The notes beneath the pieces were generated by a model, which was not told where the DNA came from, searched no databases, and worked only from the letters and a program-made list of their open reading frames with translations. Of a stretch of 5,813 bases of DNA, positions 1 through 5,693 are shown in pieces. This DNA comes from Candidatus Hydrogenedentota bacterium (lineage in GTDB: Bacteria > Hydrogenedentota > Hydrogenedentia > Hydrogenedentales > CAITNO01). The first letter of the stretch is position 1. The number at the start of each line of letters is the position of its first letter. A program made the position numbers and the translations under genes. The stretch covers positions 1 through 5,813 of the forward strand of contig CAIJOU010000160.1 in NCBI GenBank assembly GCA_903822375.1, in the 5' to 3' direction.

Positions 1-18
1 ATCGCTGCCGCAGGCGAT

Positions 19-46
19 ACGGAGTTCGCAGGCGAACGGTCTCCGT
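19..46 (-). other. Imperfect stem-loop after the glycosyltransferase stop
   Basis: This lies just downstream of the leftward glycosyltransferase. On the transcribed strand ACGGAG (46-41) can pair with CTCCGT (24-19), and TTCGC (36-32) with GCGAA (29-25) across a 2-nt loop. A 4-nt bulge lies on one side only. No T-run follows, so a Rho-independent terminator is not well supported. The rest of 1-61 contains no ATG, GTG or TTG start on the minus strand and no recognisable coding sequence. Confidence 0.25.
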
Positions 47-61
47 GCGGGAAGTCCGGCG

Positions 62-781
62 TTATGCGGTCTTCTCAACCTCGGGCGCGACATAGCGCTT
101 TCGCAGCCAGGCCACGCCGACCAGATCGTAGAGTCCGCGCCATAACCTGTTGCCAATACCGTACTTGGATAGCCCGTACTGCCGGGGATGATGGGTGACA
201 GGGCACTCGACAATGGTCATGCCGGCCTTGCGCATGAATACCGCCATGAACCGGTGCACGCCGTTAAAAGCGGGAATATGGGGCACGCAGGACCGTCGGA
301 ATCCCTTGGCCCCGCAACCAGAATCACGGATGCCGTCGTGCAGAATGGCGTTGCGCACCACGTTCGCCACGCGGCTGGACATCTTGCGCACCCACGTGTC
401 GTGGCGGTTGGCGCGGTAGCCGCAGACGCAGTCGCAATCACGCAGCAGTTCGAGGAACCGCGCAAAATCCTGGGGGTCGTTTTGCAGGTCGCCGTCAAGC
501 GTGAGGATGTACTCGCCCCCGGCCAGGCGGAGTCCGGCCACCACGGCGGCAGACTGGCCTGCGTTTCGGACCAGGTGCACCGGCCGCATCTCGGGATGTT
601 CACGCGCCAGCGCGTCCATGGCGGCGCGCGTGCCGTCCGTGCTTCCGTCATTGACGAAGATGCATTCACACTGGTATTCTGGCATGGTCAGAAACACAGT
701 ACGGATGCGTTCGAAAAGAAGCGGCACATTCTCCTGCTCGTTGTAGCAGGGGATCACAACGGACACAAGTGTTGGATTCAT
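62..781 (-). CDS. GT2-family glycosyltransferase (DPM1/ArnC-like catalytic domain, soluble form)
   Basis: A 239-residue GT-A fold transferase, expected to move a sugar from a nucleotide-sugar donor to a lipid phosphate or other acceptor at the cytoplasmic membrane face. Visible motifs are the N-terminal SVVIPCYNE strand (residues 7-15), VNDGSTDGT (43-51) for nucleotide binding, and the metal-binding DGD of LTLDGDLQNDP (D96 and D98). DSGCGAKGFRR (153-163) and RQYGLSKYGIGNR (200-212) match the acceptor-side signature of dolichol/undecaprenyl-phosphate sugar transferases. Unlike ArnC or GtrB it has no C-terminal transmembrane pair; it ends in a short amphipathic, basic stretch, as DPM1-type enzymes do. 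The ATG at 781 is chosen because it puts five residues before the first strand, which is typical. An in-frame GTG at 796 would add MYQNT; neither start has a strong Shine-Dalgarno. It is divergent from the pentapeptide gene. The family is clear; donor and acceptor cannot be read. Confidence 0.87.
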   Translation of the reverse strand: MNPTLVSVVIPCYNEQENVPLLFERIRTVFLTMPEYQCECIFVNDGSTDGTRAAMDALAREHPEMRPVHLVRNAGQSAAVVAGLRLAGGEYILTLDGDLQNDPQDFARFLELLRDCDCVCGYRANRHDTWVRKMSSRVANVVRNAILHDGIRDSGCGAKGFRRSCVPHIPAFNGVHRFMAVFMRKAGMTIVECPVTHHPRQYGLSKYGIGNRLWRGLYDLVGVAWLRKRYVAPEVEKTA

Positions 782-855
782 GGTGTTCTGGTACACCCCA
801 AGGTGCGGTGTTGCGGTTCATCGCGGCCCGTCAATCCGGGAACGTAGTATTTGAT

Positions 856-864
856 AGAATAGCA
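856..864 (-). promoter_or_regulatory. Candidate extended -10 promoter for the glycosyltransferase gene
   Basis: Read leftward, TGC followed by TATTCT (864-856) resembles an extended -10 of a sigma-70-type promoter. It lies about 75 bp upstream of the ATG at 781. No good -35 hexamer sits at the usual distance; that place is occupied by the right arm of the 867-889 palindrome. The call rests on motif likeness and position alone. Confidence 0.3.
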
Positions 865-866
865 CA

Positions 867-889
867 CCATTCCCGCGTCGCGGGAATGG
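867..889. repeat. Perfect 10-bp inverted repeat, ATTCCCGC type
   Basis: The left arm CCATTCCCGC (867-876) and right arm GCGGGAATGG (880-889) are perfectly complementary around the 3-nt centre GTC. It sits in the divergent spacer next to the leftward candidate -10, where it could act as an operator. The core ATTCCC...GGGAAT also resembles dispersed intergenic palindromes common in many Gram-negative genomes, so it may be a genomic repeat copy rather than a local regulatory site. There is no T-run on either side, and the flanking genes diverge, so a terminator role is unlikely. Confidence 0.7.
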
Positions 890-891
890 CA

Positions 892-911
892 CGGTCAAAT
901 CAGTTTGACCG
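892..911. repeat. Perfect 8-bp inverted repeat, candidate operator
   Basis: CGGTCAAA (892-899) and TTTGACCG (904-911) are perfectly complementary around TCAG. The repeat begins 2 bp after the preceding palindrome but differs from it in sequence. Its right arm contains TTGACC (905-910), a good -35 match for the rightward gene pair. A dimeric repressor bound here would cover that -35. The mirror-image TTGACC on the other strand is 31 nt from the leftward -10, too far to pair with it. The dyad is seen directly; the operator role is inferred. Confidence 0.55.
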
Positions 912-935
912 ATTGGACGCGGGTTTTGGTATCAT
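905..935 (+). promoter_or_regulatory. Candidate sigma-70-type promoter for the pentapeptide-glycosidase pair
   Basis: The -35 candidate is TTGACC (905-910). The -10 candidate is TATCAT (930-935), preceded by TG at 927-928, which makes an extended -10. The spacer is 19 nt, long for sigma-70 but tolerable with an extended -10. Transcription would start near 942, giving a leader of about 75 nt before the ATG at 1017. Both hexamers were found by eye in a bacterium of unknown sigma-factor preference. Confidence 0.4.
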
Positions 936-956
936 GGAGACGAAAGTTCCCCGACC

Positions 957-993
957 GGGGTGAGATCTGGGGCCGGGGCGGCAACAACTGGGG
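957..993 (+). other. Four GGGG tracts in the 5' leader (possible G-quadruplex)
   Basis: Runs of four G occur at 957-960, 969-972, 975-978 and 990-993, separated by 8, 2 and 11 nt. All lie on the coding strand of the untranslated leader. CCCC at 949-952 lies just upstream and could pair with any of the runs. The loops exceed the strict 1-7 nt rule, so this is a relaxed G-quadruplex candidate. Chance occurrence in a GC-rich genome is possible. Confidence 0.35.
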
Positions 994-1003
994 CACTGTC
1001 ACC

Positions 1004-1009
1004 GGAAAG
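1004..1009 (+). promoter_or_regulatory. Ribosome binding site fixing the pentapeptide gene start
   Basis: GGAAAG ends 7 nt before the ATG at 1017, good Shine-Dalgarno spacing. It favours this start over the in-frame GTG at 960, which lies in the G-rich leader and would add 19 low-complexity residues not conserved in this kind of protein. Confidence 0.6.
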
Positions 1010-1016
1010 ATTGTAC

Positions 1017-1655
1017 ATGGATGCAAAGTTTGGGAGCTTGGGCCACGATGAATTGATCGACGTTCTGTGTGCCATGAAGGCGGACCTGGCCGGGGAGGAT
1101 TTGAGTTTCGCCGACATGCACAACGCCGACCTCAGCAGTGCCGACCTCAGCGGCGCCATCCTGCTGCGGGCGGACCTGAACGGTGCCAACCTGTCAAACG
1201 CCGATCTCAGCTATGTCGATCTGAGCGGCGCCAGCCTGAGCTTCGCCAACCTGAGCGGGGCCAAGTTGATCGGCGCAAACCTGAGCGGCGCCTATCTTTT
1301 CAAGGCGGATTTAAGCAACACCAAACTGCTTCGGGCGGACCTGAGCTACGCCGATCTGAGTGGCGCCAGCCTGGTCACCGGCAACCTGAGCAGCGCAAAT
1401 CTGAGCGGTGCAAACTTGGGCGGCGCAAACATGGTCGATGCCAATCTTATCGGGGCCAAGCTGATGGGGGCCAATCTGATCGGCGCGAACCTGAGCAGGC
1501 GCAGGCCGGATCGACGCCAGGCGGACCCAAGCGTGCCGTATCACGGTCCGGAACGGCGCCGGGGTAATCGTAGGGAATCGGACCCCCGCCCCGAAGACAA
1601 CGCTGAGCCGACGATCCTTGAACCGATGGACGTTGAGCCTCTCGAGGATGAATGA
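1017..1655 (+). CDS. Pentapeptide-repeat protein with charged C-terminal tail
   Basis: A 212-residue protein in three parts. Residues 1-21 are a short non-repeat cap containing GHDELIDVLCAM. Residues 22-161 hold about 28 pentapeptides of the A(D/N)LSX type, such as SADLSG, GANLSN and YADLSG, predicting a right-handed quadrilateral beta-helix of about seven coils. Residues 162-212 form a tail, first strongly basic (RRRPDRRQAD, then GPERRRGNRRESDPR) and then acidic (LEPMDVEPLEDE). There is no signal peptide or membrane segment, so it is probably cytoplasmic. The family ranges from DNA-mimicking gyrase protectors (Qnr, MfpA) to scaffolds and proteins of unknown role; nothing here picks among these. 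It lacks Qnr's typical length and loops, so gyrase protection is only a possibility. Its TGA overlaps the ATG of the glycosidase gene, implying co-transcription and coupled translation. The family is certain; the function is unknown. Confidence 0.9.
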   Translation: MDAKFGSLGHDELIDVLCAMKADLAGEDLSFADMHNADLSSADLSGAILLRADLNGANLSNADLSYVDLSGASLSFANLSGAKLIGANLSGAYLFKADLSNTKLLRADLSYADLSGASLVTGNLSSANLSGANLGGANMVDANLIGAKLMGANLIGANLSRRRPDRRQADPSVPYHGPERRRGNRRESDPRPEDNAEPTILEPMDVEPLEDE

Positions 1656-3325
1656 GCGTGCCGGCCATGAATCGCGCGCTTGTTGCCGTCTCGATCCTCA
1701 TGACCTGTTGCACCTGCCCGGCGGTGCCCCTTTCCGAACACCCGCTGCCCACGATTGAAAGCCGGAACGGCCGCTTTCAACTCATGGTGGACGATCATCC
1801 CTTCCTCATTTTGGGGGGACAGGTCCACAACTCAACCACCGCCGACGAGGCACGGTACGACTGCGCCTGTGCCGCGCTGGAAAAAATACAGGCAAACACC
1901 GCATTTGTTCCCCTGTACTGGGAACTGCTGGAACCACAGGAAGGGCAGTTCGACTTTACACTGGTGGAGCGGGCCGTTTTGAAGGCACGGGCCCACCGTC
2001 TGCGTGTCGTGCTGTTGTGGTTTGGCGCATGGAAGAACGGCGCAATGCACTACGCGCCCGAATGGGTAAAGCGGGACAAGGCGCGGTTCCCGCGCGTCAT
2101 CGGCGCCCGTGGTGAGGAGTTGCCCGTCCTGTCCCCTTTGGCCGACGCCGCGCGCCTGGCCGATGCGGCGGCATTCCGCGCGATGCTCGGGCATCTGCGC
2201 CAGATGGATGCATCGGACCGCACGGTGGTCATGGTACAGGTCGAGAACGAGACGGGCTTTCTCGGCACGGACCGCGATTATTCGTCAGCCGGCACGAAGT
2301 GTTTTCAGAGTTCGGTTCCCCAAGAATTGACCGCCTGTCTCGCCGACCATCGTGCGGCGCTGTCCGCACCGCTGGCAAATGCGTGGGGTGAAAACGGTAA
2401 CAGGTCAACGGGCACATGGGCAGAAGTTTTCGGCGACATGGGAGCCGAGGCCTGCACCGGCTGGAATATCGCGCGGCATGTCGAATCCGTGGTGGCCGCC
2501 GGCAAAGAGGAATATCCCCTGCCAATGTACGCCAATGCGTGGCTCGCCGAAGGCAACGGCGAACGTGCCGGCGTGTGGCCCAGCGGCGGGCCCAATGAGA
2601 ACATGCTGGACCTTTGGAAATGCGCGGCGCCGCACCTGGATTTCCTGGCCCCCGACATCTACACCCCGCGATTCACCGAGGTATGCGCTGCCTATGCGCG
2701 ACCGGACAACCCGCTCCTCATTCCGGAGGTCAGTTTCGACCCCTACTATCCGGCCTTCGCCTTCACCGCCTTCGCCAGGTTTGATGCGCTAGCCTATTCC
2801 GTGTTCGGCATCGACGATGTATTCAAGGCTTCCGAACCATTCAAGAGTTCCAACGGACAGGACCCACCCGGCATGGACGAGACCTATCCTGCCGTCGTGC
2901 AACTGGCGCGCGTCTATGCCATCCTGCGGCCGCTGCTGCCGCTCATTGCCAGGCGGCAATGCACCGGAACGTTGTTCCCCGTGGTTCAGAATGTCTGCGA
3001 AGGGGCGGACGCCCCTGTGACCATCCGACTCGGAGACAAACTCGCCGCCAAGGTCACTTATACGGTCAAATTCGATGAGGAAAAACAGCGCGGCGCGGGA
3101 ATGATCGTCAAGCTGGCAAAGGACGAATTCCTCATCGCCGGGATGGGCTTCGAAACGGTGTTTCGGGAACTGGAAGGTCCTCCGAGAGATGCCGAAATCC
3201 TCTCCATCGATGCAGGAACCTTCACGAACGGGCAGTGGACGCCCCAAGGCCGTTTGAACGGCGATGAACAGCACCTGTCTCTTCCGGAATCGGGCCGAAT
3301 CCTGCGCGTAAAACTCCTGCGCTGA
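1652..3325 (+). CDS. Exported GH35-type beta-galactosidase with C-terminal DUF5597 domain
   Basis: A 557-residue glycoside hydrolase. The N-terminus is signal-like: Arg8, then a short hydrophobic core (ALVAVSILMT), with plausible cleavage after CPA at residue 24, so it likely acts in the periplasm or outside the cell. The (beta/alpha)8 domain starts near residue 40: GRFQLMVDDHPFLILGGQVHN resembles the GH35 opening, and NTAFVPLYWELLEPQEGQFDF (82-102) is the GH35/GH42 strand-2 signature. VMVQVENETG (193-202) supplies the probable acid/base E200, matching QxENExG. LLIPEVSFD (355-363) supplies the probable nucleophile E359. Residues from about 415 to the end, including the GAGMIVKLAKDEFLIAG stretch, fit DUF5597, which accompanies this GH35 branch. 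Expected activity is release of terminal beta-galactose or a related residue; the exact sugar is not readable. The ATG at 1652 overlaps the previous stop, with GAGG 4 nt upstream; ATG 1667 is an alternative that keeps the signal peptide. Confidence 0.88.
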   Translation: MSVPAMNRALVAVSILMTCCTCPAVPLSEHPLPTIESRNGRFQLMVDDHPFLILGGQVHNSTTADEARYDCACAALEKIQANTAFVPLYWELLEPQEGQFDFTLVERAVLKARAHRLRVVLLWFGAWKNGAMHYAPEWVKRDKARFPRVIGARGEELPVLSPLADAARLADAAAFRAMLGHLRQMDASDRTVVMVQVENETGFLGTDRDYSSAGTKCFQSSVPQELTACLADHRAALSAPLANAWGENGNRSTGTWAEVFGDMGAEACTGWNIARHVESVVAAGKEEYPLPMYANAWLAEGNGERAGVWPSGGPNENMLDLWKCAAPHLDFLAPDIYTPRFTEVCAAYARPDNPLLIPEVSFDPYYPAFAFTAFARFDALAYSVFGIDDVFKASEPFKSSNGQDPPGMDETYPAVVQLARVYAILRPLLPLIARRQCTGTLFPVVQNVCEGADAPVTIRLGDKLAAKVTYTVKFDEEKQRGAGMIVKLAKDEFLIAGMGFETVFRELEGPPRDAEILSIDAGTFTNGQWTPQGRLNGDEQHLSLPESGRILRVKLLR

Positions 3326-3332
3326 CGGATGT

Positions 3333-4538
3333 TTATGCGCCGTGTTCCAGCACGACCTTGATTGCCCCCGAATCGCGCTTGTTTATAAAGGCCCGTAATG
3401 CCTGCCTGTAGTCGTTCATGGGGAACCGGTGGGTGATGACGAGACCGGGCAACTCCGGGGTCTTGCCAATCACTTCCGCCGCGGTCTCGAAAGTGCTGCG
3501 CCCGTCGCGCTCGATGCCGTGGCAGTTGATGCCCGTCACCTCCACCTCGCGCGCCCAGATGGGCGAATAGTCCAAACGGCCGGGCGCGAAGTTTATCCCC
3601 AGCAACACCACCCTGCCATGGGGCCGCGCCAGGCGCAGGGACTGCTGGAAACTGGCCTCACTGCCGATGGTGTCCAGCACGGCGTCAAAACCGCCCAGAA
3701 CAATCTCGTTGCTGAACAGGCCCTTGATGTGGCGTCCTTCGGTGGCTTCCGCAGATTGGGCATAGAGGTTCTCGCCGCCGGAAAGCACGCGGGCGCCGAG
3801 TACCTTGGCCACCTTTGCCTGGAAGGGGTACCGCACCGATGCAAACACCTCGACACCGGGCGCGAGCGCCCTGCATGCCGCCACGGCCAGCAGGCCGATG
3901 GTGCCGCCGCCGATGATCAACACCCGCGCGCCGGGCACGAGGTGATTCTCCGCTTTCAGCACGCCGTGTGCGGCGCAGGCCATGGGTTCCAACAGCACTG
4001 CGGCATCGTTGCCCAGCGTGTCAGGAATCTTGAACATCTGGCTGGGATGCACCGCCATGCGCGGCGAGAATCCGCCGCCGACGGCGTCGGGCATGGTGCC
4101 CAGACCGAGGTTCTCGCAAAGCATGGGGCTGCCCGCCGCACACTGACGGCATGGGGGATCAATCCCCATCTGCGCGCAGCACGGCCAGTCCATGCGGAAC
4201 GCGACGCGGTCACCGGCGCGGAGCCCCTCCGCCTCCCCACCCGCCTCAATGACTTCGCCCACGGACTCGTGCCCCAGGTACTTGCGCTTGATCCCGGGCA
4301 GCGCGGCCGAATAGCTCTTGGGCGATACGTCCATTTGCATGAAATGAACGTCCGTGCCGCAGAGGCCGCAGGCAATGTTGCTCACCTTGAGCCAGCGCGC
4401 ATCGGGCAGTGCCGGTTCGGGCACCTCCGCATATCGCACCGGCGACAGCCGGCCGAGCCTCGGAAAGGGGTGCGTCAGCCGCGCGGCGCGGTACAACGCG
4501 TACCGCAGCGGATCATTCTCAAAATAGAGCGCCTTCAT
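3333..4538 (-). CDS. Zinc-dependent MDR alcohol/polyol dehydrogenase
   Basis: A 401-residue medium-chain dehydrogenase that would interconvert an alcohol, polyol or sugar with its carbonyl form using a nicotinamide cofactor in the cytoplasm. The GroES-like domain carries CGLCGTDVH (57-65), with catalytic zinc ligand C60, then GHE (89-91), with H90 and E91, and E184 in LLEPMACAAHG. The structural zinc lobe is recognisable from C120/C121, C130, C133 and C141. The Rossmann fold has IIGGGTIGLLA (208-218), matching GxGxxG. After the second strand the sequence is FASVRYPFQ (232-240), with no acidic residue of the NAD-specific type, which hints at NADP(H). About 25 N-terminal residues before LSPVRYAEVPEP exceed the usual family start. 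The ATG is part of an ATGA overlap with the upstream aminotransferase-like gene and has no clear Shine-Dalgarno, so translation probably depends on coupling. Substrate unassigned. Confidence 0.9.
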   Translation of the reverse strand: MKALYFENDPLRYALYRAARLTHPFPRLGRLSPVRYAEVPEPALPDARWLKVSNIACGLCGTDVHFMQMDVSPKSYSAALPGIKRKYLGHESVGEVIEAGGEAEGLRAGDRVAFRMDWPCCAQMGIDPPCRQCAAGSPMLCENLGLGTMPDAVGGGFSPRMAVHPSQMFKIPDTLGNDAAVLLEPMACAAHGVLKAENHLVPGARVLIIGGGTIGLLAVAACRALAPGVEVFASVRYPFQAKVAKVLGARVLSGGENLYAQSAEATEGRHIKGLFSNEIVLGGFDAVLDTIGSEASFQQSLRLARPHGRVVLLGINFAPGRLDYSPIWAREVEVTGINCHGIERDGRSTFETAAEVIGKTPELPGLVITHRFPMNDYRQALRAFINKRDSGAIKVVLEHGA

Positions 4539-5692
4539 GCGTCTGCGGCGCAGTCGCGCAGTGCCAGGCCCAGCGCGGCCACCAGTTCGCCCGCCTCATC
4601 CTCGGAGATAAGCAGGCTGGGCCGCACAAGCACCGTGCACTTCGCCACCTTTCCGGGCCCCACCAGCAACCCGTGGCGCAGACAGGCCTGACAGAGTTTT
4701 CTTGCCGTTTCCGCCGAGGGTGTTTGCAGCGACAGCAGCAGGCCCGTGCCGTTTACGCCGAGCAGCAGGGAAGGATAATCGCCGGCCAGCGATCCGAAAG
4801 CCGAACGCAGCCCGGCCTCCATTGCCGCGGCGTTTTTCCAGGGCTGCTCGCGACGGTAAATGCCCAGCGCGGCCCGTGCCACGCAGCAGCCCACGTCGGA
4901 ACCGCCAAAGGTGGAGAGATGAATGAGCGGGTGTTCGTTCATGAATTCATTCACCCGCTGCGTCATCATGGTGACCGTAATGGGAAACATGCCGCCGCCA
5001 AGCGCCTCACCCAATACCAGCATGTCGGGCTCGACGCCAAGCCGTTCAAAGTAGAAGGGTGTGCCGGTCCGGCCGAAATTGGTCTGCGTCTCGTCAAACA
5101 CCAGCAGCGCGCCCCTCGCCCGGCACAACTCGGCCAGGCCCCGCACATAGACCGCATCCGCAGCCCGGCACCCGTTCTCGGCCTGCATGGGCTCCAGAAA
5201 GACCGCCGCCGTATCCATGCCGATGGCGCGGTCCGCCGCCGCCGGGTCGCCGAAGGGAACGGTTTTGACGCCGGGAACCAGCGGCTCGAACAAATGCCGG
5301 TCGTCACGCTGCGACAGGCTCAGGGCAAAGCCCGTTTGTCCGTACCAGCCGCCGTCCACGGTCACCAGACCGGGCCGCTTCGTGAACCCCCGCGCCACTT
5401 TGCAGGCGGCGTCAAAGGCCTCCCCGCGCGTGACGCCAAACAGGCTGCATTCAAGCGCGCCCGGCACAAAGGACGCGAGCGCCTCGGCGAGCAGGGCCTT
5501 CTCCTCGCTGATGATGGGGAAGTTTCCCTGGTCCGTGGCGCGCATGGCGCGCTTCAGTTCTTCCGCCAGTTCCGGGTGCCTGCGTCCCAGGTTAAAGGTT
5601 CCCGCTGAACTGTCGCCGTCGATGTACTTGCGGCCGTCCGTGTCATGAAAATATGCGCCCCCGCGCCTTCCCTCAAGTATTGCCGCTGCCAT
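4535..5692 (-). CDS. Class III aminotransferase-fold protein lacking the PLP lysine
   Basis: A 385-residue homologue of glutamate-1-semialdehyde aminomutase and ornithine/omega-amino acid transaminases. Fold motifs in order: YFHDTDGRKYID (14-25); FGVTRGEAFDAACKVAR (85-101), where most relatives have NSGTEA; GGWYGQTGFALSLS (114-127), in place of GGYHG; FLEPMQAENG (165-174); LLVFDETQTNFGRTG (196-210), with D200 expected to contact the PLP ring nitrogen; STFGGSD (260-266); and VRPSLLIS (356-363). At the lysine site the sequence is LVLGEALGGGMFP: residue 229 is Glu (codon GAG, 5008-5006) where GKxLGGG is expected. Normal transamination through an internal aldimine is therefore unlikely. The N-terminus is about 30 residues shorter than usual. 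The reading frame is intact and well biased, arguing against a decaying pseudogene. It lies 1 bp after the preceding stop and overlaps the MDR gene. A non-catalytic, regulatory or atypical PLP/PMP role is inferred, not shown. Confidence 0.85.
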   Translation of the reverse strand: MAAAILEGRRGGAYFHDTDGRKYIDGDSSAGTFNLGRRHPELAEELKRAMRATDQGNFPIISEEKALLAEALASFVPGALECSLFGVTRGEAFDAACKVARGFTKRPGLVTVDGGWYGQTGFALSLSQRDDRHLFEPLVPGVKTVPFGDPAAADRAIGMDTAAVFLEPMQAENGCRAADAVYVRGLAELCRARGALLVFDETQTNFGRTGTPFYFERLGVEPDMLVLGEALGGGMFPITVTMMTQRVNEFMNEHPLIHLSTFGGSDVGCCVARAALGIYRREQPWKNAAAMEAGLRSAFGSLAGDYPSLLLGVNGTGLLLSLQTPSAETARKLCQACLRHGLLVGPGKVAKCTVLVRPSLLISEDEAGELVAALGLALRDCAADA

Positions 5693-5693
5693 G

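Noticed and set aside
62..781. Glycosyltransferase as an ArnC or GtrB membrane enzyme
   Set aside because: Those have two C-terminal transmembrane helices; this protein ends about 25 residues after the last catalytic motif with only a short amphipathic stretch.
188..847. 219-codon plus-strand open frame opposite the glycosyltransferase
   Set aside because: It has no recognisable motif, its composition is a His/Val-rich mirror of the opposite strand, and the minus frame carries clear GT2 motifs.
949..960. CCCCG-AC-CGGGG mini-hairpin as a terminator or operator
   Set aside because: A 2-nt loop is too small for a stable RNA hairpin and no T-run follows; it is treated only as part of the G-tract region.
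1080..1500. Short periodic DNA repeats suggesting a CRISPR-like or satellite array
   Set aside because: The period is 15 nt and in frame with pentapeptides; units are degenerate with no spacers.
1067..1567. 166-codon open frame in another phase within the pentapeptide gene, rich in RR and PE repeats
   Set aside because: It follows from the 15-nt periodicity of the pentapeptide codons; the repeats there are a by-product of the ADLSG-type coding.
1652..1730. Glycosidase as a lipoprotein, from the Cys-rich MTCCTC stretch
   Set aside because: The residues before the first Cys are L-M-T, a poor lipobox because Thr sits where Gly, Ala or Ser is expected. An ordinary signal peptide cut after CPA fits better, though an atypical lipoprotein is not excluded.
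3429..4691. 420-codon plus-strand open frame antisense to the dehydrogenase
   Set aside because: Long antisense frames are expected in GC-rich genes with G/C third positions. The protein is rich in His, Arg, Ala and Gln without domains, and it crosses two real genes.
4409..5608. 399-codon plus-strand open frame antisense to the aminotransferase-like gene
   Set aside because: Same mirror effect; no motif, and the opposite strand encodes a clear class III fold.
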